Shown in pieces: positions 11,689 to 22,060 of a DNA stretch of 64,000 bases. The stretch comes from Gymnogyps californianus (Eukaryota > Chordata > Aves > Accipitriformes > Cathartidae): contig NC_059500.1 of NCBI RefSeq assembly GCF_018139145.2, positions 46,956,072 through 47,020,071 of the forward strand, in the 5' to 3' direction. The position numbers and the translations under genes were made by a program. Positions within the stretch are counted from its first letter, which is position 1. Each line of letters begins with the position of its first letter. The notes beneath the pieces are model-generated. The model did no database searches. It had not been told where the DNA came from and saw nothing but the letters and a program-made list of their open reading frames with translations.

Positions 11689-12294
11689 TGTTGTGGTTTA
11701 ACCCCAGTCAGCAGCCAAGCACCACACAGCTGCTCCCTCACTCCCTGTGTCTGTCCCCCCCCGCTCCCGGTGGGATGGGGAGGAGAATCGGGAAAGAAGG
11801 CAGAACTTGTGGGTTGAGATAAGAACAGTTTAATAACTAAAGTAAAATATAATATTAACAATAATAACAATGAAATATAATAATAGTAATGAAAAGAAAT
11901 ATAACCAAAAAAAAGGGGGGGGGGGGGGGCGGCGGGAAGCCAGTGGTGCACAATGCAATTGCTCACCACCCACTGATGGATGCCAGAGCCGTGATCCAGC
12001 CCTCCTGGCCCACTCCCCGCTGTTTATGTACTGGGCATGACGTTCCATGGTATGGAATATCCCTTTGGCTAGTTCAGGTCAGCTGCCCCGGCTCTGCTCC
12101 CTCCCAGCTTCTTGCACACCTGCTTGCTGGCAGAGCATGGGAAACTGAAAAGTCCTTGGCTTAAGATAAGCGCTACTTAGCAACAACTAAAACATCAGAG
12201 TGTTATCACCATTATTCTCACACTAAATCCAAAACACAGCACTGTACCAGCTACTAAGAAGAGAGTTAACTCTGTCCCAGCCGAAACCAGGACT
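11689..12294 (-). mobile_element. solo LTR of an avian ERVL-type retrovirus (copy 2)
   Basis: A 606-bp element starting TGTTGTGGTTTAACCCC and ending ACCAGGACT; the terminal A of the usual CA has mutated to T. It is flanked by perfect 5-bp target duplications aggtg (11684-11688 and 12295-12299). Sense is inferred to be minus, from the order of TATA-like and ATTAAA signals. It contains a 15-base G run at 11915-11929 and an AT microsatellite. With copy 4 it shares the CACCTGCTTGCTGGCAGAGC block and the GATAAGCGCT block, which copies 1 and 3 lack. Confidence 0.92.
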
Positions 12295-13081
12295 AGGTGA
12301 AACAACAACCAAGCACTTGAATGTAGTTTGGCAGAGGTGTTCTTGCAGAAGCAACGTTATGTAGGAAGCAACATAACAGGAACATTTCACTCACCCTTGC
12401 ATGCAAATCAGACACGGCAATTATGTGCTTGATTAGATTTTAAAGGTACCATTTCAGATTACAAGTAATACATTACCTGAGTAAGCCAAGTGCGAAAATG
12501 CCAGCACATACTGTCACTAAACTGCATGTTCTCATGCCCAGGGCTTTTAATGCACCATATAAGCTCAAAAACAAATCCATGAAAAGAGAACTGGAGCACA
12601 AAAATGCTTCAATACAAAAAGCCTCAAGTAGGCTCAAACATTGTAAATCCATTATATACCCAGTGTGAGACATCTCAGACAGTGATTACAGGAATGCATC
12701 CTGTAGTGTCATTTGTCCATTATTTATCATTTTGGACCCAATTGCTACGGCCAAACTCAGTCTCTATCACAAAATAATGTTTCTTATATCTGCAATCAAA
12801 GTAACCCTGAAGGTTGTGCAGTGGTGTCCTGGTTTCGTCTGGGGTAGAGTTAATTTTCTTCCTAGTAGCTGGTATAGTGCTGTGTTTTGGATTTAGTATG
12901 AGAATAATGTTGATAACACACTGACATTTTTAGTTGTTGCAAAGTAGTGTTTACACTAAGTCAAGGATTTTTCAGCTTCTCATGCCCAGCCAGCAAAAAG
13001 GCTGGAGGGGCACAAGAAGCTGGGAGGGGACATAGCCAGGACAGCTGACCCAAACTGGCCAAAGGAATATTCCATACCATA

Positions 13082-13104
13082 TGATGTCATGCCCAGTATA
13101 TAAA
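13082..13104 (+). promoter_or_regulatory. LTR core promoter: CRE-like site and TATA box
   Basis: TGATGTCA (13082-13089), one base from the palindromic CRE TGACGTCA, lies 7 bp before TATATAAA (13097-13104). The spacing and order suit an LTR U3 promoter. This is sequence evidence for a former promoter; present activity is unknown. Confidence 0.6.
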
Positions 13105-13286
13105 CTGGGGGGAGTTGGCTGGGAGGGGCGGATCACGGCTCGGGAACTAACTGGGCATCAATCGGCAAGTGGTGAGCAATTGCATTGTGCATCACTTGCT
13201 TTGTATAGTCTAATTCTTTCAGTATTACTATTGTCATATTATTATTGTTATTATCGTTATCATTATTTTTCATTCCTTTCTGTCCT

Positions 13287-13292
13287 ATTAAA
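13287..13292 (+). terminator. LTR polyadenylation signal (ATTAAA)
   Basis: ATTAAA about 183 bp after the LTR TATA box, followed by a G/T-rich tract near 13312-13328. This is the expected layout of the R/U5 boundary. Lying in sense within the PIP5K1B last intron, it could in principle cause premature polyadenylation, but no transcript evidence is available here. Confidence 0.55.
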
Positions 13293-13419
13293 CTGTCTTT
13301 ATCTCAACCCATGAGGGTTTTTTTTTCCTATTCTCTCCCCCATCCCACTGGGTAGGGGGGAGTGAGCGAGCGGCTGCGTGGTGCTTAGTTGCTGGCTGGG
13401 GTTAAAGCACAATAAGTGG

Positions 13420-15403
13420 TTACAGAGTTGCTTAGAGGATCATGTCCTGCGCCTTAAAATAGACAGTTTTTTCCAGAATAATATGCAGAAATCTGGACTG
13501 TACGTGACACAAAGATGAACATCTGAAAATCCCACCTCCTTAAAATGGCATCAGTACCATGAACAGGATTTCTGTGACTGACTCATGCAGTTAGCAGTTG
13601 CTATGAGTTTCTGTCAGGTCTGTTTTCTCCAACTCTGTTGTGCAAACTTTGATGGTATTTTTTCCATCACTCATCCCTCTGAAATGCTTTGGAAGGATCA
13701 GAGGAAAGGGAACAAGAATAAGCTAGTCATAACTGCATTACAGAATTAGTGGAATAGCATAAATCTAGCATCAGCAATATTGCTAGACTCCTTAGAGAGT
13801 GAAAAGTAGTGATAAGGCCAGAGGGTCTGAAGTTGTGTTGAGTGACCATTACATCTGTCAAAAATGGACTTGCAGTCATTCAGATCTGAGCTTTCAGCCA
13901 GAAACTAGATGGTGCTAGTGAAAATTTTGACTAATTTACCTTGGCTTCATAAAACATTATTTTGTTTATCAGTACTAGCATTTTTCAACTTTTTTTGCCA
14001 AACTGATTCTTAAAAAAAAAAATTTAAAAAATCCTTGTTAGTCTTCTGTCATATTCTTTTTAAAATATCAATTTCTTTAATTTTACTCACTTGTCCAACA
14101 ATTTCACTTTGCGGATTAAATTGTTCTGCATCCTATAAGTACATACTACTTTACTCCCTTAGCACATTCAGGTGCTGATATGGCAGTAGATAGACTTTCA
14201 TTGCCAGACCACAGCTATCTAGAGAGAACAGCCTCTGAGAAATTAGCACTGTGCTCGCTAGCATCAGTGATTATGAACACCCTAACACTGGTGCACGATA
14301 AGTAACAGGTTTAAAGGTTGCCACAGAACGATATTGAAATATCATTCTTCAAGGTTCAAGGTCTAGTGCTAGAAGTCATAACTAAAATATTGATTTAAAT
14401 CTAGTGGTTACCTTTTTCTAAGATAAGCTTTAAAAATGCCTTCGGAGATTTTTTTGTTGTTGTTCATAGTCAAGATTAGATTGTTGTTGAACTATTTAAA
14501 GGTTAGTTAAATGCTTGTATCAAAAAGTACAATTTAAAGATGACCTTAAAAATCTGTTTAATAAATGGGAACTTAGGCCTTCATTATGTTTCTTGATAAG
14601 GTTTTAGAGTAAGGTCACTACAGATGTCTTTGGTTTGGTATTGTGGCCTGCTCCATGTTGGATACATTAGCTGAGATGCATTCAATTTACTGCGATATTT
14701 TGTTCAGCTGTCAGTTTATCCTTCGTTTGAGTTGTAATAATAAGGTGTTCAGCAAAGAACAGTTTCTCTTCAATTCCTCTCTGACTCCATAGAGATATGC
14801 TAAGAAGGGATCAACTATTTGTATTATGTAATTGCTGCTTCTGTGGAAGCATTACTTCATTAACATTATTAAGTAATATTTTTTGTGAACTAGAATGATT
14901 GCTATGATATTGACTAGAAGATTAGTTGTGCCTGGAAGTTGTTGGACAGGTATGATTTTTCAACTCGGGAAGGGTATGATGCGGAAGCTAACAGCACTTT
15001 TATATGTGACATACGAAGACTGCTGTTTTTCCCCTAACACTTTTAAGTAATGAAGGCCCCAGTCAGTTCTGCAAGGTAATAAAAGCTGTTGTGAACTGTT
15101 GAGTGCTCTCAGTTTGGACTGTCTTCTCTGATGTCCAGAGTGTTCAGCATTTTGCAGCAGCAAGTGGTTCTGTTTCATGTAATTTCAATATAAGTGTACT
15201 GCAATGTCTGCAAAACCATAGGGGTTAGCTCTTGGATGAGAGAAGAGACCCAATGCTTTTGATAGGAGGCAAGATAAGACAAGAATCACTGCCAAACTGT
15301 GCTGCAGCCTGTTTAGGGGAAGAAAGGTGTTACCTGTTTATAATTCTGTAAGAAAACAAATAAACATAACTCTTGACTTTCCTTGTCATTTCTGTATTTC
15401 CAG
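13420..15403. other. AT-rich intronic DNA, no recognised feature
   Basis: Last 2 kb of the PIP5K1B intron after the sense LTR. No domain-bearing frame and no repeat family was recognised. It ends in a pyrimidine-rich tract and a TTTCCAG splice acceptor. Confidence 0.6.
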
Positions 15404-16148
15404 TAACAAAGAATACACGAAGAGTAAAACTAAGAGAAGTGACCGTGGTTAATGAAGAGCACTTTCTGCACTCCTGATTTAAGATGGAGGAATTTGCTGA
15501 GCCTAATAGACAAAGAGTAATAATCAACTGAACTTACTCTAAGAAGTGTCAGGATCTTTGAACCATAGAAAGGATTGACGGACTTGGCAAAAATGACGTG
15601 AAACATTCCACACTCTGCTATCATCTGCTGTTGCTTGCTGAACTGTGAAGAACTGTGTATTCAGGCTGCTTTCTACTGTATTGCCAATCACCTTTTTTGG
15701 ACTTTAAAGTGATATTTTCTTATCGGCTCTCTAGTGGTTTCATTTGCATGCATTCTGTAACTATGCACAAGCAAAATCTATTATCTCCTTTACCTGTTTA
15801 AAAATAAGCACAGTGGTGAATAAAATTAATTTCATTTGTTTAGACCCTTCAGTTCTAATCACTTAGGTCCACATCAGTGGAAATTGGAATTGATGTCATA
15901 CAAGGGTTAGGGTAAACCTCTGCACATACTATATGAAAATGAGCCTCTAAAGATATTTTCACTGTTTGTGAAAAGGAGAAAAAAATGTTATTTATAACAA
16001 GGCCTTATGTTGTGTACATATATTGTCTTTGAAATATTTTTGATTTTAGTTTATTTCTTGTAAAAGAGAAATTATATAATTTATTTAGTAAATACTACTG
16101 TAAACTATAGTTTTATTGATGAATAAAATATTTTGTTCTCAAGACTAT
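15404..16148 (+). other. PIP5K1B: PIP5K1B terminal exon: stop codon plus 3' UTR
   Basis: The exon begins right after the acceptor CAG at 15401-15403. Because the previous exon ends on a complete codon (TTA), the first three bases here, TAA at 15404-15406, are the stop codon. The exon therefore adds no amino acids, only about 740 nt of 3' UTR. A canonical AATAAA lies at 16122-16127 and cleavage is expected 10-30 nt later, so the end is approximate. The reading relies on the family C-terminus being VYL and on this acceptor being the one used. Confidence 0.72.
16122..16127 (+). terminator. PIP5K1B: PIP5K1B polyadenylation signal (AATAAA)
   Basis: Canonical hexamer at the end of the proposed terminal exon, followed by a T-rich stretch (TTTTGTTCTC). 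It is the first strong signal after the stop-codon exon in a suitable context. Confidence 0.65.
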
Positions 16149-19100
16149 CACAGCTGTCAACCTGCTCTTGATCTGTACAGGACTTACTGTTCTGGTATTT
16201 CTCTACCTTCATGAGATGGTCTTAAGAGGCATCTCAAGAGATATGACAGCCACTCTATAACATGGCATCTGTCTTTATCTTCTACCAGCTCTATAATGAA
16301 GAGGGGAATCCTGAAATTAGAGCAGAAAAGGCAAAGGAACATAATCAACAGGCATTGCTTCATAAAAGCATTTCTAGTTTTTCGGTATGGGCAATCATTT
16401 TAAGATAACTGTAGAAACTCTTCTGGTTTCCTTAATTTCTCTAGCAGCAGAGAGGTAATCCCAAACACCAGTGACCATCGATCCAAGATTTCATGCTTCA
16501 ATGCGATGGTGTATTTAAAAACTACACAGGTGTCACTTTGAAAGTTTAGGAAAGTTATTGGTAGTAACATTTCTTCTAGGAGTAAGTGTAGCAAATCTGC
16601 TGGATTGGCAAAACCAGAATTCGGCACTTTAATTCCTAGAATTATGCTTTGTACCTCTGAAGAATTTTGCATGTAAGGTTTTGGTGTGGTTTGTTTGGGT
16701 TTTTTTACCAAAACAAAAACATTTTGTACATCTGTGTGAAGTGTCTGTTCCTTCATGCACAGTGTACAGCATATTTAGAACGTGTCTACGCAAAGTAGGT
16801 ATTTCTGTCTTTTTGGGGGAAAAACATGAAATTTCTTAGTTTAAGTGCCAGATTAACCTTCATAAAGCACATACAGGTCACTTTTTTCCCCAATTACCTA
16901 GCAGACGGTAGTGTCTGAATCATTTGTCCTTAGGAGTACCCCAGAGGACACACAATTTAACTGCAACAATTCTGTCCAAAACCAGAATGTCTATACTAAA
17001 CGATTCAGAGACTGAGCCATCCTTTGTGTACAATCCCTTTAACACAGTCATTTATAAATAGAAACAGTCATTTAACACTTGCAAAAGGAAATCCTGTATA
17101 GATTATTGAGCCTACTGGGAAAACCTTCTGCAAAGCATGTGGACTTACAAGTCTTTTTTGGTTTTTTGTTTTGGTTTTTTTTTTTTTGTCTGTGTGACTA
17201 CCTGGTTCCACTGAGAGGGAAGAGGGATTACAGCTAAGCAATGTTAATGATCAACAACTTGGAACCCGTTTCTTTCTCTAATGCATGAAATGGTATAAAG
17301 CTTCAAACATCAAAGAGTACAGGAGCTTGTAAGAATGTGTATGTTTCATGCCTAAGTACTTCGTTTCTCTTCATCTTGTATTGGTATTTTGCATTGGTAG
17401 CACTTCGATGAAAATTTAAAGACTTTTAAACGTATCTATAAAGCTGAGGAGGCAGTGCATGTCAAGTAAAAATAAAATATATACAGAAGGCATAATCAGC
17501 TCCCTAGGGTATTCAAGTAATGTAGTGGTCTATTTCTCCAGGTCTAAACAGATGGAACTCACCACAGGGAGCAAAATTTGAAGAATTAGGTCACAGACAT
17601 GGGCTGTGTGCAGTGGTATCTGAATACTCTGGCCCTGCAAGCTGCCCGGAAGTAAAAAGCACAGGTCGATGTGTGCTTAGAGAAAGGTAGGGAATAACTC
17701 CAAATTTGTATATCTGACCCTGTGACTTACTCATATGGCATTCAGAGGGCGAGTTTTGCCTTTGGTAGTAGCGTGTAATAGTTGCCCTCAGTTTAAGAAA
17801 AAACAACAAAACTTCATGTCCTTGTACTAGAATTCAATGGTTTGAAAATACTAACACCTATCCCAAGATCTCTTTTCTTGTTGACTTTGCTTATACTTCA
17901 GGCAATTTAATCTCATATAACTCAATGCTATTTTCCCAAACCCTTAACACCAGACGATGATAAAAGAGTAATCAATACTGCACTCCACCTATTCTTGGTA
18001 GAAGCCATCTGCTGACCCATTTCCAGTGGTGCATGCATTTGCTTGCAACAAGAAAGATAACAGCTCTTTCCAGACTGAAGGCATGGGGCCTGACCCTGCC
18101 GCGATTTTTCATCTGGAACTGCTTCGCAGTTATTTTACACCAGCCTAAAAAGATATTGATACCAAAGTGCTGTGGTATGAACAGTGTTAACCTAAGGGAC
18201 GAGGATCAAGATGAAAAACATCAAGAAAACATTGTTAAAATTGCTAACCCCTAACTCAGGCCCTTTTGAAATTGTGTGAAGGATCGTTGCTGGTAGTAGC
18301 GTCCTGTAAAGTTCATTGACTTGAACATTGTTGACAATTTTTTAAAAGATTCGGTAAGTGAGATTGCTAATACCAGAGAAAATATTTACTCTACACTAAT
18401 TCATTGATTTGTCATTAACAGAAATGAGAAATGAGCATTTTGTATTGAGAGTTGCATATGACCTTGGAAGATTAGAGAAAAATCACTGTGGAACTACCTG
18501 GATAATACCAGAAAATACCCTGACGCTCTTTTTATAGGAATGGCAAGGTATGTAAACAAGCACCATCTTACTAGATCAAATGCTACGTAAAAGAACAGGC
18601 ATTCCTCCATTCTTGCAGCTGCTTTCCTCTCTCCCCACCAAGGTATGAAAAAGGAGTTGTTTGCTTTACTAATGTATTCTGTGGTCTGATAAAAGTTGTT
18701 TCTCCCTACAGGTCTTATCTCAGTATGTAGACCATTATAGCTGCAAAAACATAACTAGTTTTTTCCAGAAGTGATAAGAATGTGGGTTGGTCTTCAAGGA
18801 ACTAGAGAGTATCTTGTATCTGCTTGATGTATAAAAACTTCCCTTACAAAATGCAACAAGAACACAGTCCCCTACAAGGTCTGAGGGAAGATACTGGTAA
18901 CAAAGAAACACACAGGACTCTGCTGGAAAGAGACAAGAGGCTGACTAAGCTAGATAATACGGTTTGGTACAGAGAACTCTAACACATGTCAAAGTCTCAG
19001 TTGAAATTTGCACAACCGACTTTAATTGTCTGGGCTTTTGCCCCTCGTGTGGTAGAAAATAATTTCAGCTTAAAGAAAAAAATAATATAAATCTTGGTGA

Positions 19101-20877
19101 GAAACTTGACAACTGACTCCTTAAAGCATTGCAAGATGCCACCTGCTTGAGTGAGAGTTTTAGAAATGTAAAAATGCATCACACAGTTGCCAGTGGTAAG
19201 CTTCTTAATACTTGTATGCTTTACATATTTATGATTTTACTTGCAACTGTTGCATCTTTCAGTCCTGTCCTATGGAAGGATCTGAAATGAAATTTGTCTG
19301 CCTTCCCACAGAAAATGGGTTTTTTTAGAAACTTTTTCATCAGAATTGTTTCTTATCTTTCATCTCCCTGGTAAGCCTATTTTATTTTTTCAGTTTAAGT
19401 AACAATAAAAGATGTCTAGCTGAGACTCTTGACATCTTCACATATCATTAATAGTACAGTATCACCAGCATTTAAATAACTCAGTAGGAGCTTGGCCAGT
19501 CACCTACATAAATTCCCTTCTCTTTCTTCACTGCTTCTTGAAGCACACCATCAGAAGTTCTATCAAATGTATGTCAGGTGTGATAAGTGATGTGCTTTAT
19601 TTCCCTTTACTGACTCGGGGTAACATTTTACCTACTGGAGGTAATGGATCAGAATACTTGCTGTCACAGAAAACACTGTCCTGCAATGGGTCCCTGAGTG
19701 GATGCTATATTCTGTAATAATACACCTTTCCATGGACTCAGGTATTCACACAGCCAAAATAGCTCCTGGACAAACCAGTGACTGTCATCTCAAGTGGTCC
19801 ATACTAGCTGCTCACATCAGTGCAGTTACCTGGAATTGATTAACTGCAGTTAATGGGAATTGGAATGTCAACAGTTTTTTTGAGTGAGTTGCAGCTACTC
19901 CGGTTTTGGGGTGTGAATCCATTGTCCAGCTGGCCTGTTGTAAAGTTTGAACCCAAGATACTAGCCCTGGTCCTTGTCCCATTGCTCCCTCTCTCTACTG
20001 TCAGTGTGTCCTACAGTTCTTGTCCTAAATTGTCAAGAAAGGGGGAATCCCTCTCTATTACTGCTTAGGTCTGGAAAAGCTGTAGATACTGTACTTTGAA
20101 AATTTGCCAGAGAAGAGGACAAGAACTGTAGAACAGCACAACTACAGGAAGTGGATTCTTACCATGCAGCTTAGGAAATGACTGCGATTACAACACACTT
20201 TCAAAGTATTCTGCTTTGTAGCTCAGGCTGCTGACATTAGACTGCTGTCAGCACCTGTGGTGCATAGGAACTGCCTGTATGTTAGAATCACTAGTCCTTG
20301 CAAGGCAGAAATAAATAGCAACTTTCCTTTGCCCTGCCTGGGCTTTTTTTTTTTTTTTTTAAGCGATGAAGGGGGGTGGGTAGTGTTGCTTGTAATTTCT
20401 GTCCTTTCCAGGCTCCAGCTCCTTGTAAATCTACCCGGCAAGATAGCTTTGCCTGAACAGGTACCTACAGAGATTCACCCACAAGCAAGTATTCCCTGGT
20501 CTGAGAACGGTAGCTGAGGTGAAGGTGCACAGCAGGAGCAGCCATGTTACCAAGTGACCGTCGCAGCTACTTGTCTTTATGATACCAGTCAGATTCGAGA
20601 TCCCCAAGTTCTCCTAAGTACGCAAAAAAGTCTGAGCAGTACACCGGGACCCAGCACCTCTCTTCCCTAAGTACAGCCTTCCTGCACGATGTTTGTGTTG
20701 AACGCTGCATGTGCTGGGGGAAAGACACCCTCCCCTCTACCGGACCGATGGGGAAAGCACCATCTCCTGGAAAGGGCACGTCGTGGAGAAAGACCGTACC
20801 GGACTCCAGTACAGCTTTGTTGTCTCAGCAGCAAAACACTTGGATTTAATTCGGTCTGGCTGAAGTCAGCAGGGACT
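16149..20877. other. PIP5K1B-FXN intergenic region
   Basis: About 4.7 kb between the PIP5K1B poly(A) site and the FXN CpG island, AT-rich with short A/T runs (for example 17 T at 20344-20360). The longest frame is 118 codons on the minus strand (16400-16756). It has no recognisable domain or upstream gene context and is left unannotated. In mammals this interval holds the retrogene PRKACG; no kinase-like sequence is seen here. Confidence 0.6.
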
Positions 20878-22060
20878 GGGGGGCGGGGGGCAGGACGCTC
20901 TGCTTCTCTCCTTCAGGCGCGCGTGCAGGGTGGTGCGACAGCGCCCGCGCGCGTTCTGCCGGGTCATGCGCTTGGCTCCACCGCCGGCCCTCCCCCCGGC
21001 GACACACGCCGGCTCCCGGGACGCCGCCTCGGGCACGCTTACACAGGCGCAGGGCGAAAGGCCCGGCCGCCGGCGGCGGCCGGTGCCCCGCACCCCGTCC
21101 GCACGGGCGGTGCCCCTCACAAACACCTCGCCAGTCCCCTGACCCGCCAAGGCCCGGGAAGGACCCGCCCCGCCTGCGCGTCCCACCTCCGGCCGGCAAG
21201 GGGAAAGGGCTCTGCCCCTCGGGCCTGCCGGGGGCGGGGCGGGGAGAGGGGTTGCTCCGCGCCCTGCCTCCCCTCGGCACCGGCCCTTTGCCCCCGCCTT
21301 GGCAGGCGCTTGCTGGGCCTCCCCAGCAGCCGCCCCGCTCCCTCGCACCGGGAGCTGGCCGAGACCAGCCCCGAGGCGGCCCGGCCCGGCGCTGCTCCCC
21401 GCGGCGCCAGCGGAGGGCGGTAGCGGCCGCGCCGCCTTTAGTTCGCCGCCGCCGCGGCGCGCTGGTTCCTCCCTGGCTGCTTCCGTAGCGAGCGGCGGTG
21501 ACATGTGGCGGCCGGGGGCGGCCGGCGCGGTGCGCGCCGCGCGGCGGGCGGCGGCGGCGCGGCGGCGGAGCGGAGGCCCTGGGGGCGCCCCGCTGGCGGG
21601 GACAGCCGCCGCCGGCTGCGGCCGGACGGTGAGCGTGAGGCGAGCGGGCGGGCGGCGAGGCGCGGCCTGCGCCGCCGGGAGGGAGGAGGCGAGCCGGCCG
21701 CGCCGCCGCTGCCCGCGGGCGGGCGGGGCAGCCTCGGGCCGGGCTCCCGCTGCGGGCGGGCCCTGGCGGCGGGGAGGGAAGGGCGGCCGGTGGGGCTTCC
21801 TCAGCCGGCCGCGGGCCCTTAGCCGGCCTCCGCCAGGCCCGCGGTGCCAGCCAGGGCTCCCCGGGCGGCAGCGAGGCGCGTCCTCCCTCTTTGGCTGGGG
21901 GAAGGCCGCTCCGCTCCCCGGCCGCGCCGCCCCCGTGCGAGCGGCTCTGAAGCTGGCGGCGGGGCCGACCGCCGTGCGAGGGCTGAGCGGCGCCCCGGTA
22001 GCGGCTGTCCTCGCCAGAGCGCGCATCGGCCTTCCCCCTGTGGGAAACGCAGGAGCGCAA
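20878..22060 (+). promoter_or_regulatory. FXN: CpG island over FXN promoter, exon 1 and 5' part of intron 1
   Basis: Base composition switches abruptly from AT-rich to very GC-rich and CpG-dense for about 1.2 kb, centred on the FXN start codon at 21503. Several GC-box-like GGGCGGGG motifs occur (for example near 21232-21242) and no TATA box is obvious upstream. This is the usual architecture of a housekeeping promoter. Long open frames on both strands here are side effects of GC richness and are not annotated as genes. The transcription start cannot be placed from sequence alone. Confidence 0.85.
21503..21628 (+). CDS. FXN: FXN exon 1 (start codon, mitochondrial presequence)
   Basis: Encodes residues 1-42, beginning MWRPGAAG; human frataxin also begins Met-Trp. 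There are eight arginines and no Asp or Glu, as expected of a cleaved matrix-targeting signal. The ATG at 21503 is the first ATG in this frame, which is otherwise open from about 21299; the -3 position is G. The exon ends ...CGRT at a GGACG/GTGAGC donor in phase 0. It is 13 codons shorter than human exon 1, in the region where the family varies most. Confidence 0.93.

Larger units (their letters stand above)
12825..13414 (+). mobile_element. solo LTR of an avian ERVL-type retrovirus (copy 3, sense to PIP5K1B)
   Basis: A 590-bp element from TGTCCTGGTTTCGTC to GGGGTTAAAGCACAATA, flanked by perfect 5-bp duplications agtgg (12820-12824 and 13415-13419). In this orientation U3, TATA box (TATATAAA, 13097-13104) and polyadenylation signal (ATTAAA, 13287-13292) come in the order expected of an LTR, so plus is taken as sense. 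It is the only one of the four copies in the same orientation as PIP5K1B, FXN and the expected TJP2. No retroviral coding sequence remains. Confidence 0.92.
2124..15403 (+). other. PIP5K1B: PIP5K1B last intron
   Basis: This 13.3 kb intron runs from a GTAAGT donor at 2124 to a TTTCCAG acceptor ending at 15403. Its notable content is all mobile or simple DNA: an antisense CR1 scrap near 3.15 kb, a sense CR1 from about 3.7 to 7.3 kb split by a solo LTR, two more solo LTRs at 11.7-13.4 kb, and an 18-base G run at 2359. The stretches 7.3-11.7 kb and 13.4-15.4 kb are AT-rich with no feature I recognise. Confidence 0.8.

Noticed and set aside
11830..12164. Frames of 72-102 codons on both strands near 11.7-12.2 kb
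   Set aside because: They lie inside a solo LTR and cross its poly-G and AT-microsatellite tracts; LTRs of this family are non-coding.
16400..16756. 118-codon minus-strand frame between PIP5K1B and FXN
   Set aside because: No recognisable domain, and the length is not exceptional for one open frame in a 64 kb window. No poly(A) or promoter support was seen. A mammal-style retrogene here (PRKACG) would show kinase motifs, which are absent.
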